From positions 1-45,330 of the forward strand of contig JBJKSB010000015.1 of NCBI GenBank assembly GCA_046704385.1: DNA of 45,330 bases, written 5' to 3'. How positions within the stretch are numbered: the stretch's first letter is position 1; each line of letters starts with the position of its first letter. This DNA is from GH45 sp046704385. GTDB lineage: Bacteria; Bacteroidota; Bacteroidia; Bacteroidales; SZUA-534. The notes under the pieces are model-generated. The model was not told where the DNA came from, made no database searches, and saw only the letters and a program-made list of their open reading frames with translations. Positions 30,101-35,935 of this stretch are shown one piece after another. The position numbers and the translations under genes were made by a program.

Positions 30101-33074
30101 TGGTTCGTTCGTATTCGGAAAATCTGACATCACTAACAATGGTGATTTACAGGCTAATTTACAAGAGGTGCGCATGTGGAACAAGGCACTGGCCTTTAGC
30201 GATGTGGTTGTCTTAATGAATCAACAGCTGGCAGGTAATGAATTCGGTTTAATTTCCGACTGGACAATGGACGAAGGTCAGGGTACACTCTTGGCCGACA
30301 AAGCCCGTAGCCGGAATGCAACGCTTACCGGAAACTGGACGATTGAGCCTGCAAGCAGCGCTTATGCATTCAACGGAACCGATCAGGCATTAACATTCGC
30401 TACCAGCACAATACCAATGAATGCTGAAATGGATATGACCTTTGAGATGTGGTTTAAAGCCGGGGCACAATCAGCCACTGCAACTTTATTCTCAAATGGT
30501 GATACAACAGCTGCCGGTTACAGTGCTGATAAAACCATCAATATTAACATGACTTCATCAGGTAATATTGAGGTGGTAAGCGGTTCAAAAACTATAAATT
30601 CTGGAACCTCGTTTGCCGATGATCAGTGGCACCATCTGGCCTTTGTGGTTAACCGGAGGGCATATGCAACCTTATATATTGATGGTGAAAAACTGACAAG
30701 TGTTACAGTACCGGGATTCGGTTCATTCCAAAGCCCGTCAGCATATGTAGGTGCTATGGGTTATATCGATAATACCTTGCAAACCCATACTTCGAACTAT
30801 TTTAATGGTTCAATTGACGAAGTCCGCATTTGGGATGTGGCCCGTACGCAGGAGCAAATTAAGCTTTATATGAATAACCGCCTTGCCGGAAATGAAATCG
30901 GCTTAATGGCATATTTCCCGTTTGAAGCTTATCAGGAAACTGCCGGGGTATTGACATCTGCTCAAACTTTGGATGATATCTCTGTAGATGCAAATAGTGC
31001 AACAGCTGCTAACCATTGCGGTACAGCTACTGCCATTGGTGCCGACGGCTTTACTCAGGTATCGCCAAATATCAGGCGTGAGCGTGCTAAAACGGCTGTT
31101 AATTTCGATTATGTGATCAATAACGATAAACTTATTATCACGCCAACGGATGCAGAATCCATGATTGAGAAATGTGTACTGGAAATTACAGTTCAGAATA
31201 TCAAGGATCAGCATGGTAATATTATGGCTTCGCCGGTAACCTGGACAGCTTATATTAACAAGGATCAGGTTCAATGGGCTGATAACACATTTGCTTTCGA
31301 GAAGGAAATGGACCAACCATTGAGTTTTACAGCTACTGTTAAGAATGTTGGAGGTACACCACAGGCTTATACCATATCTAATCTTCCTGTATGGCTTACA
31401 ACATCAGTTACCAGTGGAACTTTGCAGCCAAACACCGAAACTCAGGTTGAGTTTACGGTTAATGATGGCTTAAACATTGGTAACTATAATGAGGATATTT
31501 ATCTTACCGGAGCTTCTGGCTACAACGAGTCACTGAACCTGAACCTGAGGGTTTACAAACAGGCTCCTGACTGGACTGTTGATCCTACAGCTTATGCAAC
31601 AAGCATGAATATTATCGGTCAACTTAATATTAAAGATGTGATTAGCAACGATCAATACGACATGATTGGTGTATTTGCAGGCGATGTTTGCCGAGGTGTA
31701 TGTAACTTAACTTATAATGCAAGTTATGATGCTTATTATGCATTCCTGGTAGTTTACGGTAATGCTAAAGGCGAAAAACTCAGTTATAAGGTTTGGGATG
31801 CCAGTGCAGGAAAAATCTACAGCGATGTTAACCCAACCTACGATTTTGAACCTAATAAGTTCTTAGGTACTGTGGCTGCGCCTGTTATCTTTACAGCAGG
31901 TAATAAACTTGATAATACCATCAAACTGAATAATGGCTGGACATGGTTGTCGTTTAACCTGGGAATGGATAATGATTCAGTTAGTGCCATGTTTAATGGC
32001 CTTAGTTTAAGCAACGGCGATGTGATAAAACACGCTGACCAGTTCGCCACATACGATGCGCCTATGGGTTCATGGTTTGGTACCATGAACCAGGTTGAGT
32101 TGAATAAACTTTATCGTACTTATGTTCAAAATGGTGGTAACCTGCTTTATATGGGAACTGAGATTAACCTGGCTGATTATCCGGTTACTTTGAGCAACGG
32201 ATGGAACAGGATTGGTTACATGCCAACGATGAATATGAGTGTTGGTGAGGCTCTTGCAGGTTTCGAACCTCAGATTAACGATGTGGTTAAAAGTCAGTAC
32301 CAGTTTGCTATGTACGATGGCTACGAATGGGTTGGAAGTTTAACTTACATGGAGCCTGGTAAAGGGTACATGTACCAGTCGAATAATATTGATGCAATAA
32401 GCTTTGTTTATCCTGCTGCTTCATCATTAAGTCAAAAGTCGGCAAAAATTACCGGACAGGTATTTGACAAAGCTGCACAGTATGAATATAACACCAGCGT
32501 GGTAGCACGACTAAATACAGTTAATATGCCTGACGGCTATAAACTGGCAGCTTATATCAATGGTGAGTTGCGTGGCTTGCAATCAATAAATACGGATGGT
32601 GCTTTTGCCGGATATAGTTTTATTACAGTTTACGGTGATGCAGCAAATATGGATCAAACAGTAAGCTTTGCTTTGTTGTCAGCAAACAATAAAAAAATGG
32701 AATTATCGGGTACAACAAACTTTATTGGTAATAACGTTGCAGGTGATCTTGGTAATCCTGTATTATTGACTTTGCAAAGTGCAACAGGCATTGAGGATAT
32801 GAATGCTGACGAATTAAGTGTTGTGCCAAATCCATTCAATAATAAGCTGACTATTTCATTCAATTTAACTGAAAGCAGTAAAACGCTTGTGGAAGTATAT
32901 AATCTGATTGGTGAAAAAATAGCCGTTTTAAATAATATAGAACTAAACAATGGATACCATCAAATAATGTGGGATGGAACCGGTTCGGACAACAAAGAGG
33001 TAGTTCAGGGAATTTACCTTGTAAAACTAAAAACCGGTGACAGAACCAGTATCATAAAAGTGGTTAAAAACTAG
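18162..33074 (+). CDS. Giant T9SS-secreted multidomain surface protein (about 4970 residues; beta-helix, LamG, Fn3)
   Basis: Very large exported protein, likely on the cell surface or released. Start taken at the ATG at 18162, giving the signal peptide MKRIFTLVITLFWVLNLNAQ; an in-frame TTG at 18138 is unlikely. Order: glycine-rich parallel beta-helix (about 20-450, GGAVYVERSS-type rungs); eight LamG/concanavalin-like domains (about 572, 962, 1266, 1573, 1880, 2510, 3865 and 4066 on), each with a WHHIA-type and a DEVRxW-type signature; Fn3 modules between them and three more at about 2193-2483; carboxypeptidase-regulatory-like domains (about 2780-2960); a Ser/Thr-rich region (about 3203-3506); an Ig-like Big_5 domain interrupted by LamG 7 and 8; two GWxWLSF-type repeats (about 4590-4760) flanked by a module also found in the next gene; and a T9SS type A sorting domain (about 4880-4970, VVPNPFNNKLTISFNL to GIYLVKLKTGDRTSIIKVVK). 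LamG domains often bind glycans or proteins; adhesion is the likeliest role, not shown. Confidence 0.93.
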   Translation: MKRIFTLVITLFWVLNLNAQVIYVDADATGSNDGSSWQNAYNDLSVAIAAAQSGNQVWVAAGVYYPTSQPAYAVGSADKKFNHFTLKNGVSIIGGFAGDETDVSQRDLTANKSVLSGDIDQNDNVEADGYDADYNKVVGSNTYKLFYFPQGSNIDSTAVLDGFILTGARSDNSVYPYNDGGAFLCLDASPKVENCQFYGNYAKDGGGAVYVERSSIILKNCTFSGNYATNHGGAVEFLATSAKLYGCSFINNKGGAGGAVCVDAGDETSIIENCLFDGNVNNPGGNGGGISIGSAKVFMKNTTFTNNRSDDFGGGVVYYNDCDVDMINCIVNNNYAKNWGGGIGAATDPGHRGNVRILNSKIQGNEVGISFGGGLGINYNFDCKIYNSLFSGNKIPVQTTNYGGEAIGIHNYSNVEIYNCSLISGQDDGMAGLNVVNNSHIKIYNSVIWEGDGEYYNNNTVDPTDNSTVDIYNSRTGSTQASINGNTNANPGIITDPSTIVAPSSEGDFGFGATSPCNNAGLNSYLPKDVYDLDGDGNTTETIPYDLNGNPRIYAGVVDLGCFEGQPIANSGYALGFWGNGSVKLGNGIDLSGKDFTIELWYYMLDGMDANWHNIFGNDPGTLSQRSPLVHVKNNNELEFGYGDGTDYRQQTTGNVLNLNQWNHIALTFNNATNTLKLYVNEKQVGEISGYGEVVSTPLLYINADGSLRGNIDEFRVWGEERTAQELIDNKNRSLYGNEQNLLLYYNFDQITSGDIEDVAGINNGSILSGSQASIIGSDAIGTPVLKSISNVGVDGFTIHWYPVNNATGYFIDIATDKNFSNLVRSNESAGLDTSYTVSGLGKDLVYYYKVKSNFGGAAYQYGTITTTGSGDFVVNASSQNESGFTLLWSPVTGATDYFVDIATDLALKNKVITSASTSGAERYVASGTEFNQGKKYYYRVASDNNDTSVVDFAVTTMTNPGNALWLDGKYDYVNANLIAGQGTKTQATMECWAYVDPTETRGTILAINTAGGGAKYLLQYDSQNGYSLFDQQSNQSINSYDFRRGAWVHLAVTMSENSTCSFYLNGKLVGTTANGALPLTSGDQVSFGQTFDGTGTSNFFKGAIDEVRFWSTVRTQSEIQANMNKALTGTEAELFAYYNFDQGEGQSVYEKKNGLNATIVGGNATWIESNALITPLVLSVTDISPSTATLNWNAVDGATDYKIEVATDINFSNIVKTIASTGNVITYNITGLNENTDYYIRLASLTNSWSNWDLTENISTLLTPPGNALAFNGVDGEVNIGNVMSSDWNYLTLEAWVKLSPDQTADYPRIVGNYGNYAGFSLNLWRETHQPYFEFMNANGATWDTIMAPHTICDNLWHHIACTYDGTDMKLYLDGEIFASKNNPGAIIKQETLNTGIGNQNGAAPLNGILDEIRIWNIARTQAEIKTDAHNTLTGTEPGLVSYYNLDKADGTTFTDAAGNNNGTMTGGVTWAESKALITPFTLSATNIDSASFTATWEAIPNAGKYYLWVATDTFLTQPVEGLEKVDVGNVHTYNITGLDEHTTYFYGVMSVTDRESAWSAGRQVKTTGSSNGELAIDLSAPNTNIDISSLIPKFAGKNAGAITGWFKTTHEGLIFRMADSPSSSGNQVWLWVGHAGIERRSMLFEISRGGTIVQSMSVMSGNNTYLDGKWHHIAVITGDGDNRILIDGKEQEIWYTDDFGNSQTQEFSNITNPSYFVVGYGPVQVDELAFYKNPITNAEAIDRAHRKLTGTETGLLAYYNFDNQNANDVAFGHNGIVPASATYVRAHVNQIPFLNAPVQGVTVADLSWEAINGATQYNIDVAKDKLFQDKIVDNQSLTGTSYHLDNLDKNTKYYYHVKAKVNGEWGEYSATGELFTLPGKALQLNGVDQYLTCDGISDNPSDQATIECWVKLDADASHNGTIWANNQGTDTPYILYYDFTNQKLNVGTSTSLTSGTLTDLASQKINLLVGWHHIAVTIIKDGLSDVYIDGKKVSEFTYSLAPIVGGNILSIGDGTNYTGDNFKGEMDEFRVWNTALTQAQIRVNMNLSKPGDPNGNLIAHYTFDEIADGNTVFKDWAKYNNATIVSGATNTNSEGVIIPITLEATNPTPGSFDMHINNIASAKSFEIEVAYDSTFVPPLAVLKNIGRNLDNTVDGLCPGVKYYYRTRAIYDENTLSEWSASDTISTVNQDAKIKNLAATQGDYSQKLKLSWECDNSYLVNDFVIKRRNVGDPEFTFLADVPNNADFYQFIDTLAQPGTYYEYTVQGMSHCYNNDTKIDTTNVGYNIPALTLSKEINAQTQQAYIRLDWDYSPGFCRNVEIVRTNTETGITQTFQEVADSLVYRDGDVSLCTPYSYQLVAKTADYGDVKSPTGLFTLEEDIFDAIDTLDASKGYFDNKITLNWTSHKQNIIDEYQISRRKYANGDPWQVVKVIDKGTTQVWIDEDAIAGEYYEYLLVGLGTCGQNTLYTDSVTSVGFRQPEGTMAGQITYQGGNPVFNVKLTVGNSDNSVLGSCLSFSGSDSLKINPVKSFDMSQGTTVEMWLNPSTLSQNFILYKNSGLTIDYTSDGTLSALSGSALAQYNLSTDANNVWQNSSWNHLAVVTKANSLEILINGQPVVTNTNATSPAFGTTMVADGYSGLLDELRVWNVARADSVIDRYKGLMLGRDQNNMICNLRFDEGRGTKAFDHSRIDNDPTKSHGEIYGAVYSASVPSTATLSLGAKTEPTGNYMAKGIWFKGSGNTYTITPSFGVHEFDPANRSMLISESSLILNNQNFTDISSFVVTGNVKYYGADFPVEGVMLAIDGQTCVSAEGAPITTGADGNFTIEVPIGEHFISVQKINNTFSEGYFPPKDATGNVTYHLFDNPVSGIQFVDSTFMTVAGRIVGGTVEGDKEIGFGKSKNNLGVCNFTIEATKGYPIDGTNSTITVSTNAQTGEYEMKLYPEVYQFVVDVTHHIGNSLYNFNSVDDLAMINLADPMLENTATDTATLTTITGTDTTYRDTVYQYKYYLKRNWVYRKVPTIEVLSANNNPYFYDSVEYVQDANKDTVPFTLINADGSNRLAYPAFTKGNFYNTQILVYEQYTNADNSNIDKVPVQDGTVTVINGCATYPAPVDYTIFNGKVDYSFIGGFPNPTVDNTSPELSYTKTFEVHSYTGQGGAMQSQWPANGPFRAYVFGGIPTGQNFVTQGPDQVDFILRDPPGSNSSASFEKGFTVTNSVTNSFDNSTSVNTSLDVDLGWEMTTFVGFGAGIISTSEQVANVDAGIGFDSNYSGAHSQEQSTTYTQTYSTSDDPAYDGAMGDLYFGHSTNINYGVSNCIKIIPAGTGETELSTSVDGFTVGLKKGLNLGLTYGTSFVYTQDHIENYLIPNLEDISSNLGGQGLTDSASFYTQQADLWRKTLAENEYDKYLAIKYKNLFPDNKNISFDAGAIYSESMQSETTENHSSSFEFTINASVSTELGFEVFGMGSTWKMDTEVSHSSSTETENSTTNSKTVSFTLNDGDQGDYFSVDILKSPFGFGPVFSTLGGESACPYEPGTKVQYADYLGKTHPADFNNDFQLNYPTMQIEVPKISADNAIVSGVPDNQPAVFTLKLSNQSEINADNWFTLELDGSSNPYGAKVKMDGAAIVNGVSIMIPGGSTLTKTLEVEKGQAAINDYNGIRLILHSQCQFDPTDDVADIADTVTISANFVPTCTDVSLLNPADNWIMNTDANNQMPVKITGYNVNQGTFEKMAFQYKAESASSWNTVAMFYNDTTNYAADGGEKYKIDGAGSIDYNWDMSALQDKVYQVRATSLCTDGSVTEGEAHTGTLDNTRPTVFGTPSPADGILDPNDDIMVTFNEPVDAGAVTPYNIDVQGVLNGAAINHGTSVSLDGNGDYITTPAGIQFNSQSFTIDEWLRKPAGETGVIASQGTTRNWFEVYFANDSVYMATSHKNIAGKLTVDDDQWHHYSFEYDANSGNAIIYMDDKLIAEKPFEPVNTTGSFVFGKSDITNNGDLQANLQEVRMWNKALAFSDVVVLMNQQLAGNEFGLISDWTMDEGQGTLLADKARSRNATLTGNWTIEPASSAYAFNGTDQALTFATSTIPMNAEMDMTFEMWFKAGAQSATATLFSNGDTTAAGYSADKTININMTSSGNIEVVSGSKTINSGTSFADDQWHHLAFVVNRRAYATLYIDGEKLTSVTVPGFGSFQSPSAYVGAMGYIDNTLQTHTSNYFNGSIDEVRIWDVARTQEQIKLYMNNRLAGNEIGLMAYFPFEAYQETAGVLTSAQTLDDISVDANSATAANHCGTATAIGADGFTQVSPNIRRERAKTAVNFDYVINNDKLIITPTDAESMIEKCVLEITVQNIKDQHGNIMASPVTWTAYINKDQVQWADNTFAFEKEMDQPLSFTATVKNVGGTPQAYTISNLPVWLTTSVTSGTLQPNTETQVEFTVNDGLNIGNYNEDIYLTGASGYNESLNLNLRVYKQAPDWTVDPTAYATSMNIIGQLNIKDVISNDQYDMIGVFAGDVCRGVCNLTYNASYDAYYAFLVVYGNAKGEKLSYKVWDASAGKIYSDVNPTYDFEPNKFLGTVAAPVIFTAGNKLDNTIKLNNGWTWLSFNLGMDNDSVSAMFNGLSLSNGDVIKHADQFATYDAPMGSWFGTMNQVELNKLYRTYVQNGGNLLYMGTEINLADYPVTLSNGWNRIGYMPTMNMSVGEALAGFEPQINDVVKSQYQFAMYDGYEWVGSLTYMEPGKGYMYQSNNIDAISFVYPAASSLSQKSAKITGQVFDKAAQYEYNTSVVARLNTVNMPDGYKLAAYINGELRGLQSINTDGAFAGYSFITVYGDAANMDQTVSFALLSANNKKMELSGTTNFIGNNVAGDLGNPVLLTLQSATGIEDMNADELSVVPNPFNNKLTISFNLTESSKTLVEVYNLIGEKIAVLNNIELNNGYHQIMWDGTGSDNKEVVQGIYLVKLKTGDRTSIIKVVKN

Positions 33075-33088
33075 TCATGTTGTTAAAT

Positions 33089-33121
33089 CCTGTGCTTCTT
33101 TTTAGGGAAGCACAGGGTTTT
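33089..33121 (+). terminator. Intrinsic terminator after the giant protein gene
   Basis: CCTGTGCTTC (33089-33098) pairs perfectly with GAAGCACAGG (33107-33116), followed by GTTTT. It lies 15 bp past the stop and before the true start of the next gene, which supports placing that start at 33176. Some readthrough is likely because the T-run is short. Confidence 0.75.
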
Positions 33122-33175
33122 CATCTTAACATTTATTATGAAACAGTTAAATTCAAAATATTTAAATCAGGAATC

Positions 33176-33841
33176 ATGAAAACAATTAAAAAATATATTT
33201 TACTATTGGTACTGGCCACGCAAATGAATTACTTGTGGGCCTTACCTGACGGCTGGTCGGTTAACAGTGCCGATTATCAGTATTCGTTAACCATTACAGC
33301 AACTGTGGAAGTGAACAGCGAAACTGTGGGTAATACAGGCAATGTTGTGGCAGCATTTGTTAATAATGAATGCCGTGGAGTTGCCGAGGCTTCACTGGTT
33401 CAGGCGAATAACACTTATTATTTTTACCTGACGGTATTTAGCAATGAATATTCAGGCGATACTATCCGGTTTAGTTATTATGATAAGGATAAAGACAATG
33501 TGACGGAATTTGCCAAAACAGTCGTTTTTACCGATGGAGATAACCTGGGAAGCGTTAGCAACCCATATGTTGTAACTAATGATCAACATGATGGAATTGT
33601 TCAAAGGTCCGGGGTAGCTGCATTAAATTGTTATCCGAATCCTACAGACCATTGGCTTACCATTGACACTCAGAACCCTTTATCGGCCATCAGGTTATAT
33701 AATGTTACCGGGAAATTAATTTCCACTTTCGATCCCGGTTTTGATAATACTATTGATGTAAGCCAGTTACCTAAAGGTATCTATTTAATTGAAGCAGAAA
33801 GCAATAAAACAAAATTCTTAAGCAAATTTATTAAAGAATAA
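33176..33841 (+). CDS. Small T9SS-secreted protein sharing a module with the giant protein (221 residues)
   Basis: Exported through Sec and then T9SS. The ATG at 33176 gives the signal peptide MKTIKKYILLLVLATQMNYL then WA; a frame-open ATG at 33077 would put a terminator inside the coding region and was rejected. The body (about 22-135) is one beta-rich module: GWSVNSADYQYSLTITATVE, VVAAFVNNECRGVAEASL, YYFYLTVFSNEYSGDTIRFS, DNLGSVSNPY. Two similar modules occur near the C-terminus of the giant protein. A T9SS type A sorting domain ends the chain (about 150-221: LNCYPNPTDHWLTIDT to PKGIYLIEAESNKTKFLSKF). With a terminator before and after, it is probably partly independent of the giant gene. 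It may be a companion or accessory subunit; no enzyme motif is seen. Confidence 0.88.
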   Translation: MKTIKKYILLLVLATQMNYLWALPDGWSVNSADYQYSLTITATVEVNSETVGNTGNVVAAFVNNECRGVAEASLVQANNTYYFYLTVFSNEYSGDTIRFSYYDKDKDNVTEFAKTVVFTDGDNLGSVSNPYVVTNDQHDGIVQRSGVAALNCYPNPTDHWLTIDTQNPLSAIRLYNVTGKLISTFDPGFDNTIDVSQLPKGIYLIEAESNKTKFLSKFIKE

Positions 33842-33861
33842 GTTTAAAATTATACTCTGTT

Positions 33862-33894
33862 AAGGCCGGTTCATTTGTGTTCCGGCCTTTTTTA
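33862..33894 (+). terminator. Intrinsic terminator after the small T9SS protein gene
   Basis: AAGGCCGG (33862-33869) pairs with CCGGCCTT (33882-33889), followed by a run of T. It lies about 20 bp past the stop codon. Confidence 0.85.
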
Positions 33895-34005
33895 ATGATT
33901 GAGGGTTTCGCTTTTACCTAAACACTTTTTATCGATTGATTATATTCTTTTATAATTGCATTTTTTTACATTTGATTGGACTCTTAACCTTTATTGCCTC
34001 AAACT

Positions 34006-34572
34006 ATGAATGCTTTTAAGAATTTTATTGAAAACTATACCGATTTACCCGGTTCCGATTGGCAAATAATCAGTAAGGCCTTTGAGCGTAGGGAATTTGC
34101 CAAAAATGAAACTATATTGGCAGAGGGAAGTATTTGCCGTTATTTTTATTTTCTTGAAAAAGGATTGGTGCGTTTTTACGAAAATAATGATGGCAACGAC
34201 GTTACTAAATTTTTTACGAAAGCACCCTATTGTTTTACTTCAAAAGTTAGTTTTAATCAACAAAAACCTGCTACAGAAAACATTCAGGCACTTACGTCCA
34301 CAGTAGTCTGGCAAACTACTTTACCACAAACAAATGCATTGTTGCATCTTGAATCGTGGAGTACTTTTACACGCAGGTTTGTTCATGAAGTTCAAACTTA
34401 TACTGAAGAATTAATGATGCAAATTAAAACCGAAACAGCAGAACAACGCTATTATAAATTGTTGGAGCAACACCCGGATGTAATCCACAGTATACCCTTG
34501 AAGTATTTATCAAGTTTCCTGGGAATTGCGCCTCAATCATTAAGCAGGATAAGAAAAAAGAATGGTGATTAA
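34006..34572 (+). CDS. Crp/Fnr-family transcription regulator (188 residues)
   Basis: Short Crp-like protein of the type common in Bacteroidota. The N-terminal cyclic-nucleotide-binding fold (about 5-115) shows FAKNETILAEGSICRYFYFL and GLVRFYENNDGNDVTKFF; the residues that bind cAMP in E. coli CRP are not evident. The C-terminus has a helix-turn-helix ending LKYLSSFLGIAPQSLSRIRK, with the recognition helix PQSLSRIRK. The ATG at 34006 was chosen over an in-frame TTG four codons upstream. The hydrolase gene follows after 64 bp on the same strand and is the nearest candidate target. The effector is unknown. Confidence 0.9.
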   Translation: MNAFKNFIENYTDLPGSDWQIISKAFERREFAKNETILAEGSICRYFYFLEKGLVRFYENNDGNDVTKFFTKAPYCFTSKVSFNQQKPATENIQALTSTVVWQTTLPQTNALLHLESWSTFTRRFVHEVQTYTEELMMQIKTETAEQRYYKLLEQHPDVIHSIPLKYLSSFLGIAPQSLSRIRKKNGD

Positions 34573-34636
34573 CATAGGTTAATTTCTTTTTAATTTATTA
34601 TACTCAATTTTGTCCCGGTAATTTAATGATACAAAT

Positions 34637-35563
34637 ATGGCAAGCTTTAAAAGTAAAATATTTAATTTCTTATTGCGGAATACACATCTATCTAGGGGAC
34701 AGTTGCACAAAGAAGTCTTCAATATGAGTACTTCCATACAGGGATTTCGCGACAGGTGTGAAAAGGGTGCCGAAAGGTTAGCCAAACTGCCTGCAAATAT
34801 TACGGTACACCCGATTAATATTGATGATGTGCAGACTGAATGGCTTGTACCGAAAGGTGCTCCCGATAATAAAATTATTATGTATGTCCATGGAGGCGGA
34901 TATGTGTCTGGTTCCTGCAACGATCATAGGGCAATTGTTTCAAAATTTGCCAAAAATTGTGGTATAAAAACATTGACCTATGAATATCGTCTTGCACCTG
35001 AGCATAAATTTCCTGCCGCTTTGGACGATTCTATTGTTGTCTATAATTGGCTACTAAAAAATTACAAATCCGAAAATATTATTATTGCTGGTGAATCGGC
35101 TGGTGGAGGTCTCACCCTGGCAATTTTACTGGCATTAAAAGAAAAAAACATGCCCATGCCGGCGGCAGCAGTGGCTATTTCGCCCTGGACTGACCTGGCT
35201 TGTTTGGGCGAATCATATAAAACCAAGAACCGGAAATCACCGGCACCCCTTAATAGCTGGTTTGTTTTTAGCGAACATTATGTGGGAGATAATAATTCCA
35301 AAAATCCTTTAATATCTCCACTATATGGTGATTTAGCCGGCTTACCTCCCTTATTAATTAATTCAGGAGTTGATGATGAATTGTTTGACGATGGCGAACA
35401 ATTTTATTTAAAAGCCAAACAAGCAGGAGTAAATGTGATTTTCAAAAAAGGTCTTGGAATGGTGCATTGCTATCCTTTGCTTGCACCAATGTTTCCTGAG
35501 GCCACTGAAGCTATGAATGAGATAGTGGAATTTATCAGGATGCACCTGGAAATCCATGATTGA
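34637..35563 (+). CDS. Alpha/beta hydrolase, hormone-sensitive-lipase type esterase (308 residues)
   Basis: Esterase or lipase-like hydrolase of the HSL (family IV) group, probably cytoplasmic as no signal peptide is seen. The oxyanion motif HGGGYVSGS is near 94, the nucleophile Ser154 lies in GESAGGG, the likely acid in the segment SGVDDELFDDG (about 247-257), and His277 in GMVHCYP, so the triad appears complete. The EYRLAPEHKFPAALDD stretch typical of the family is also present. It lies 64 bp after the Crp-like regulator gene and may be co-transcribed with it. Substrates for this family are short-chain esters and acyl compounds; the actual one is unknown. Confidence 0.92.
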   Translation: MASFKSKIFNFLLRNTHLSRGQLHKEVFNMSTSIQGFRDRCEKGAERLAKLPANITVHPINIDDVQTEWLVPKGAPDNKIIMYVHGGGYVSGSCNDHRAIVSKFAKNCGIKTLTYEYRLAPEHKFPAALDDSIVVYNWLLKNYKSENIIIAGESAGGGLTLAILLALKEKNMPMPAAAVAISPWTDLACLGESYKTKNRKSPAPLNSWFVFSEHYVGDNNSKNPLISPLYGDLAGLPPLLINSGVDDELFDDGEQFYLKAKQAGVNVIFKKGLGMVHCYPLLAPMFPEATEAMNEIVEFIRMHLEIHD

Positions 35564-35739
35564 AATGTTGGTTAAAGAGTATATACATTTTGAAAATAAA
35601 GGTGCTGACAGGGTTTTTATGCCTAAAACCAGTTTCGGGAAGGCTGAAACCTTTTTTTGAAGTGGCAGAAATTGATTCTGAACGACCAAAATATGCTCAT
35701 GAATAATCAAAACCAGGTTCTGCAAAATTTGAATATAAT

Positions 35740-35767
35740 ACGACCTCGTCCAACGAAGGAGGTCAGG
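35740..35767 (+). repeat. Dispersed repeat A, copy 2
   Basis: Matches 16641-16668 at 26 of 28 positions, same orientation. It forms the same GACCTC/GAGGTC stem. The following bases (GTTATAGAACGAAAA) also resemble those after copy 1 (GTTCTAAAACGAAA). Confidence 0.8.
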
Positions 35768-35797
35768 TAGAAGTTATAGAACGAAAATTATAAATTA

Positions 35798-35830
35798 TTT
35801 TATCTCTCCCTTGCTCCGAAATAAATTCGG
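35798..35830 (+). repeat. Dispersed repeat B, copy 2
   Basis: Matches the reverse complement of 16838-16870 at 31 of 33 positions, the two differences being adjacent (TT for CC). It contains the palindrome CCGAA-ATAAA-TTCGG. Confidence 0.8.
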
Positions 35831-35935
35831 TGGGCTGGGTGGTGCTATTCGGTTACTTATCCCTTTAAATTTTAAAAAGTTTGGTTATGGTCATGTTATT
35901 TTGTAGCGTCCATTCTTCGAGTGATGAAAAGTCTA

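Noticed and set aside
30903..31316. 137-residue minus-strand frame inside the giant gene, and other long antisense frames there
   Set aside because: They are shadows of a continuous, domain-rich plus-strand coding sequence and show no domains or signals.
33077..33175. ATG at 33077 as start of the small T9SS protein
   Set aside because: It would place an intrinsic terminator inside the gene and a long non-signal extension before the signal peptide starting at 33176.
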